From: Azospirillum sp. B510
Lineage (GTDB): Bacteria > Pseudomonadota > Alphaproteobacteria > Azospirillales > Azospirillaceae
Direction of reading: 5' to 3'
DNA length: 64,000 bases
Assembly (NCBI RefSeq): GCF_000010725.1
Contig: NC_013854.1
Coordinates: 372,001 to 436,000 of the forward strand
Positions 63,081 through 64,000 of this stretch are shown one piece after another (position 1 is the first letter of the stretch; each line of letters begins with the position of its first letter). The translations under genes and the position numbers were made by a program. The notes under the pieces were generated by a model, which worked only from the letters and a program-made list of their open reading frames with translations, did not search any database and was not told the origin of the DNA.

Positions 63081-63542
63081 TTATCCCGCCCGTGATAGAC
63101 GGTAGAGCACCAGCGCGTCCGGCTGGTTGGAGGGGGCGGCCACCGGAGTCCAGCCGTTGCGTTCATAGAAGGCGCGGGCGGCGGCGTTGCGGGCGGCGCA
63201 GGCCAGTTCGGCCGGACCCGGCGCGCCGTGCAGCAGGCCCAGCGCCTCGCGCAGCAGGGCGGAGCCGATGCCGCGCTTGTGCCATCCGGGGTCGATGAAC
63301 AGGTTGTGGATTATGCCGGCCTTGGGGTCGAGCGAGACGAAACCGACCACCGTCCCGTCCGTCTCGGCGACCAGCACCGAATCCTCGCGCACGCAATCAT
63401 AATAATCGTCGAGGCCGAATCGGTCGGCGGGCTGCCAGGAGAAGGCCTGGAGGCGGCCATGCAGGAAGATTTCGGCGCAACGTGCGGCGTCGGCGGCGCG
63501 GGCGGAACGGATCGCGATGCGTCCCCCATTGCCTGCCGGCAT
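63081..63542 (-). CDS. GNAT N-acetyltransferase
   Basis: A 153-residue GNAT enzyme: IRSARAADAARCAEIFLHGR at the start, the acetyl-CoA P-loop region NLFIDPGWHKRGIGSALL and the C-terminal NAAARAFYERNGW. The substrate is unknown. It lies between the fzlA gene and the TRAP receptor gene, on the same strand as both. Confidence 0.9.
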   Translation of the reverse strand: MPAGNGGRIAIRSARAADAARCAEIFLHGRLQAFSWQPADRFGLDDYYDCVREDSVLVAETDGTVVGFVSLDPKAGIIHNLFIDPGWHKRGIGSALLREALGLLHGAPGPAELACAARNAAARAFYERNGWTPVAAPSNQPDALVLYRLSRAG

Positions 63543-63682
63543 GCCCGTCCCCCTCTGTCCGTTGCGGTCCGTCCCGCGGAATGGTCCGACAGGATCAACC
63601 GGATTCCGGCCAGACTATTCCAGCGGCGGGGCCTGCGGAAACGGTCCTTTCGTCCTGTCCGCCGGTGGCGGGAGGGGGGCGC

Positions 63683-64000
63683 TCAGCGCGGGGCCTTGTC
63701 GTCGGCCGCCTTGTCATTTGGGGCCCTGTCATTCGGGGCGCGGCCATTCGGGGCCCGGTCATTCCGAACCCTGTCGGGGCCGGAGGCGCCCTTTTCCGGG
63801 GCGGCGTCGATGCCGCTTGCCGGCGGGCGCGCCGGCTCGTTGGCGGCGTTGCCCAGCAATCCCGTCTCGCGGTAATAGCGCTCGGCCCCCGGATGCAGGG
63901 GAACCGACACGTTGGCGACCGCGCGGGCGGGGTCGAAGTTGCGGCCCTGCGGGTGCCCTTCGGCCAGCACCCGGCGGGTGTTCTCGTGCCACAGCGCGCG
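63683..64000 (-). CDS. TAXI-family TRAP solute receptor (C-terminal part)
   Basis: The 5' part lies beyond the right edge. The visible 105 residues begin RALWHENTRRVLAEGHPQG, then FDPARAVANVSVPLHPGAER and YYRETGLL, which is the typical end of TAXI (TRAP-associated extracytoplasmic) immunogenic-protein-type receptors. These bind glutamate or related acids for TRAP transporters. After the conserved end there is a 50-residue unconserved tail of Asp/Arg/Ala/Pro/Asn pentapeptides coded by a 15-bp repeat. Confidence 0.88.
   Translation of the reverse strand, partial: RALWHENTRRVLAEGHPQGRNFDPARAVANVSVPLHPGAERYYRETGLLGNAANEPARPPASGIDAAPEKGASGPDRVRNDRAPNGRAPNDRAPNDKAADDKAPR
63686..63775. repeat. Six 15-bp units coding for pentapeptide repeats
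   Basis: In the minus-strand frame the units encode DRVRN, DRAPN, GRAPN, DRAPN, DKAAD and DKAPR, an imperfect 15-bp tandem array that forms the very end of the TRAP receptor gene, up to its stop codon. Confidence 0.95.

Noticed and set aside
60519..63095. An 858-codon plus-strand frame over the exported protein and fzlA
   Set aside because: Antisense shadow with Gly/Arg/Gln-rich composition.

Overview
The window is GC-rich chromosomal DNA from an alphaproteobacterium, most likely an Azospirillum-type member of the Rhodospirillales. The evidence is a complete cbb3 oxidase locus with an FNR-type regulator, an FzlA-like FtsZ-binding GST homologue, a Fur homologue lacking the CxxC pair (the Fur/Mur type), a CIRCE-controlled groESL operon, and many cyclic-di-GMP and chemotaxis proteins. 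Genes are dense, on both strands, and often joined by 4-bp ATGA/GTGA overlaps. No rRNA, tRNA, IS element or CRISPR array was recognised.

Layout. 1-4.7 kb (minus strand): the start of a zinc-binding (CZB) GGDEF diguanylate cyclase, a pyrF-trpF pair, and an Atm1-type ABC exporter with a heme oxygenase. 4.9-9.4 kb (plus): a large multi-HAMP chemoreceptor and a PotB/PotC permease pair. 9.4-13.6 kb: small and housekeeping genes, including two RNA methyltransferases. 13.6-22.7 kb: the respiration block, with a near-perfect FNR box, ccoNOQP, a terminator, ccoH-ccoI-ccoS, an FNR regulator and, facing it, ctaA. 22.8-23.7 kb: a GH24 lysozyme behind a small membrane protein, resembling a lysis pair. 24-26.1 kb: groES-groL with CIRCE, a putative heat-shock promoter and a strong terminator. 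26.3-38.4 kb: a transporter, a FixJ-like regulator with a degenerate receiver, a possible RsbT/RsbX-like protein, an oxidoreductase, a LysR regulator, lipoproteins, a HerA-like ATPase, an EAL-CBS-GGDEF protein and a BrnT toxin/HTH antitoxin pair. 38.4-42 kb: a four-gene peptide/opine/nickel-type ABC transporter. 42.1-45.1 kb: trxB behind a 642-residue protein of unknown function.

45.2-54.6 kb holds several small regulatory units: a YqjI-like PadR regulator behind an 11-bp inverted repeat with a DUF2218 gene; an Rrf2 regulator next to cysK; a MoeB/ThiF-like, DsrE-like and unknown trio; a carboxymuconolactone-decarboxylase-like gene overlapping an ECF41-type sigma factor; and a Fur homologue. 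55-58.5 kb has a histidine kinase, a 15-bp minisatellite and an unrecognised 612-residue orphan protein preceded by unusually AT-rich DNA. 58.5-64 kb has htpG with a heat-shock-type promoter containing a 10-bp inverted repeat, an exported protein of unknown function, fzlA, a GNAT acetyltransferase and the 3' end of a TAXI-family TRAP solute receptor with a pentapeptide-repeat tail.

The clearest functional themes are microaerobic respiration under FNR control, protein folding under HrcA/RpoH control, cyclic-di-GMP signalling, and metal or sulfur homeostasis. The best candidates for undescribed biology are the 612-residue orphan, the 642-residue protein upstream of trxB, the YqjI-like/DUF2218 unit, the lysis-like pair and the degenerate-receiver regulator next to the phosphatase-like protein. 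Short perfect tandem duplications, often of 15 bp, recur at gene ends.
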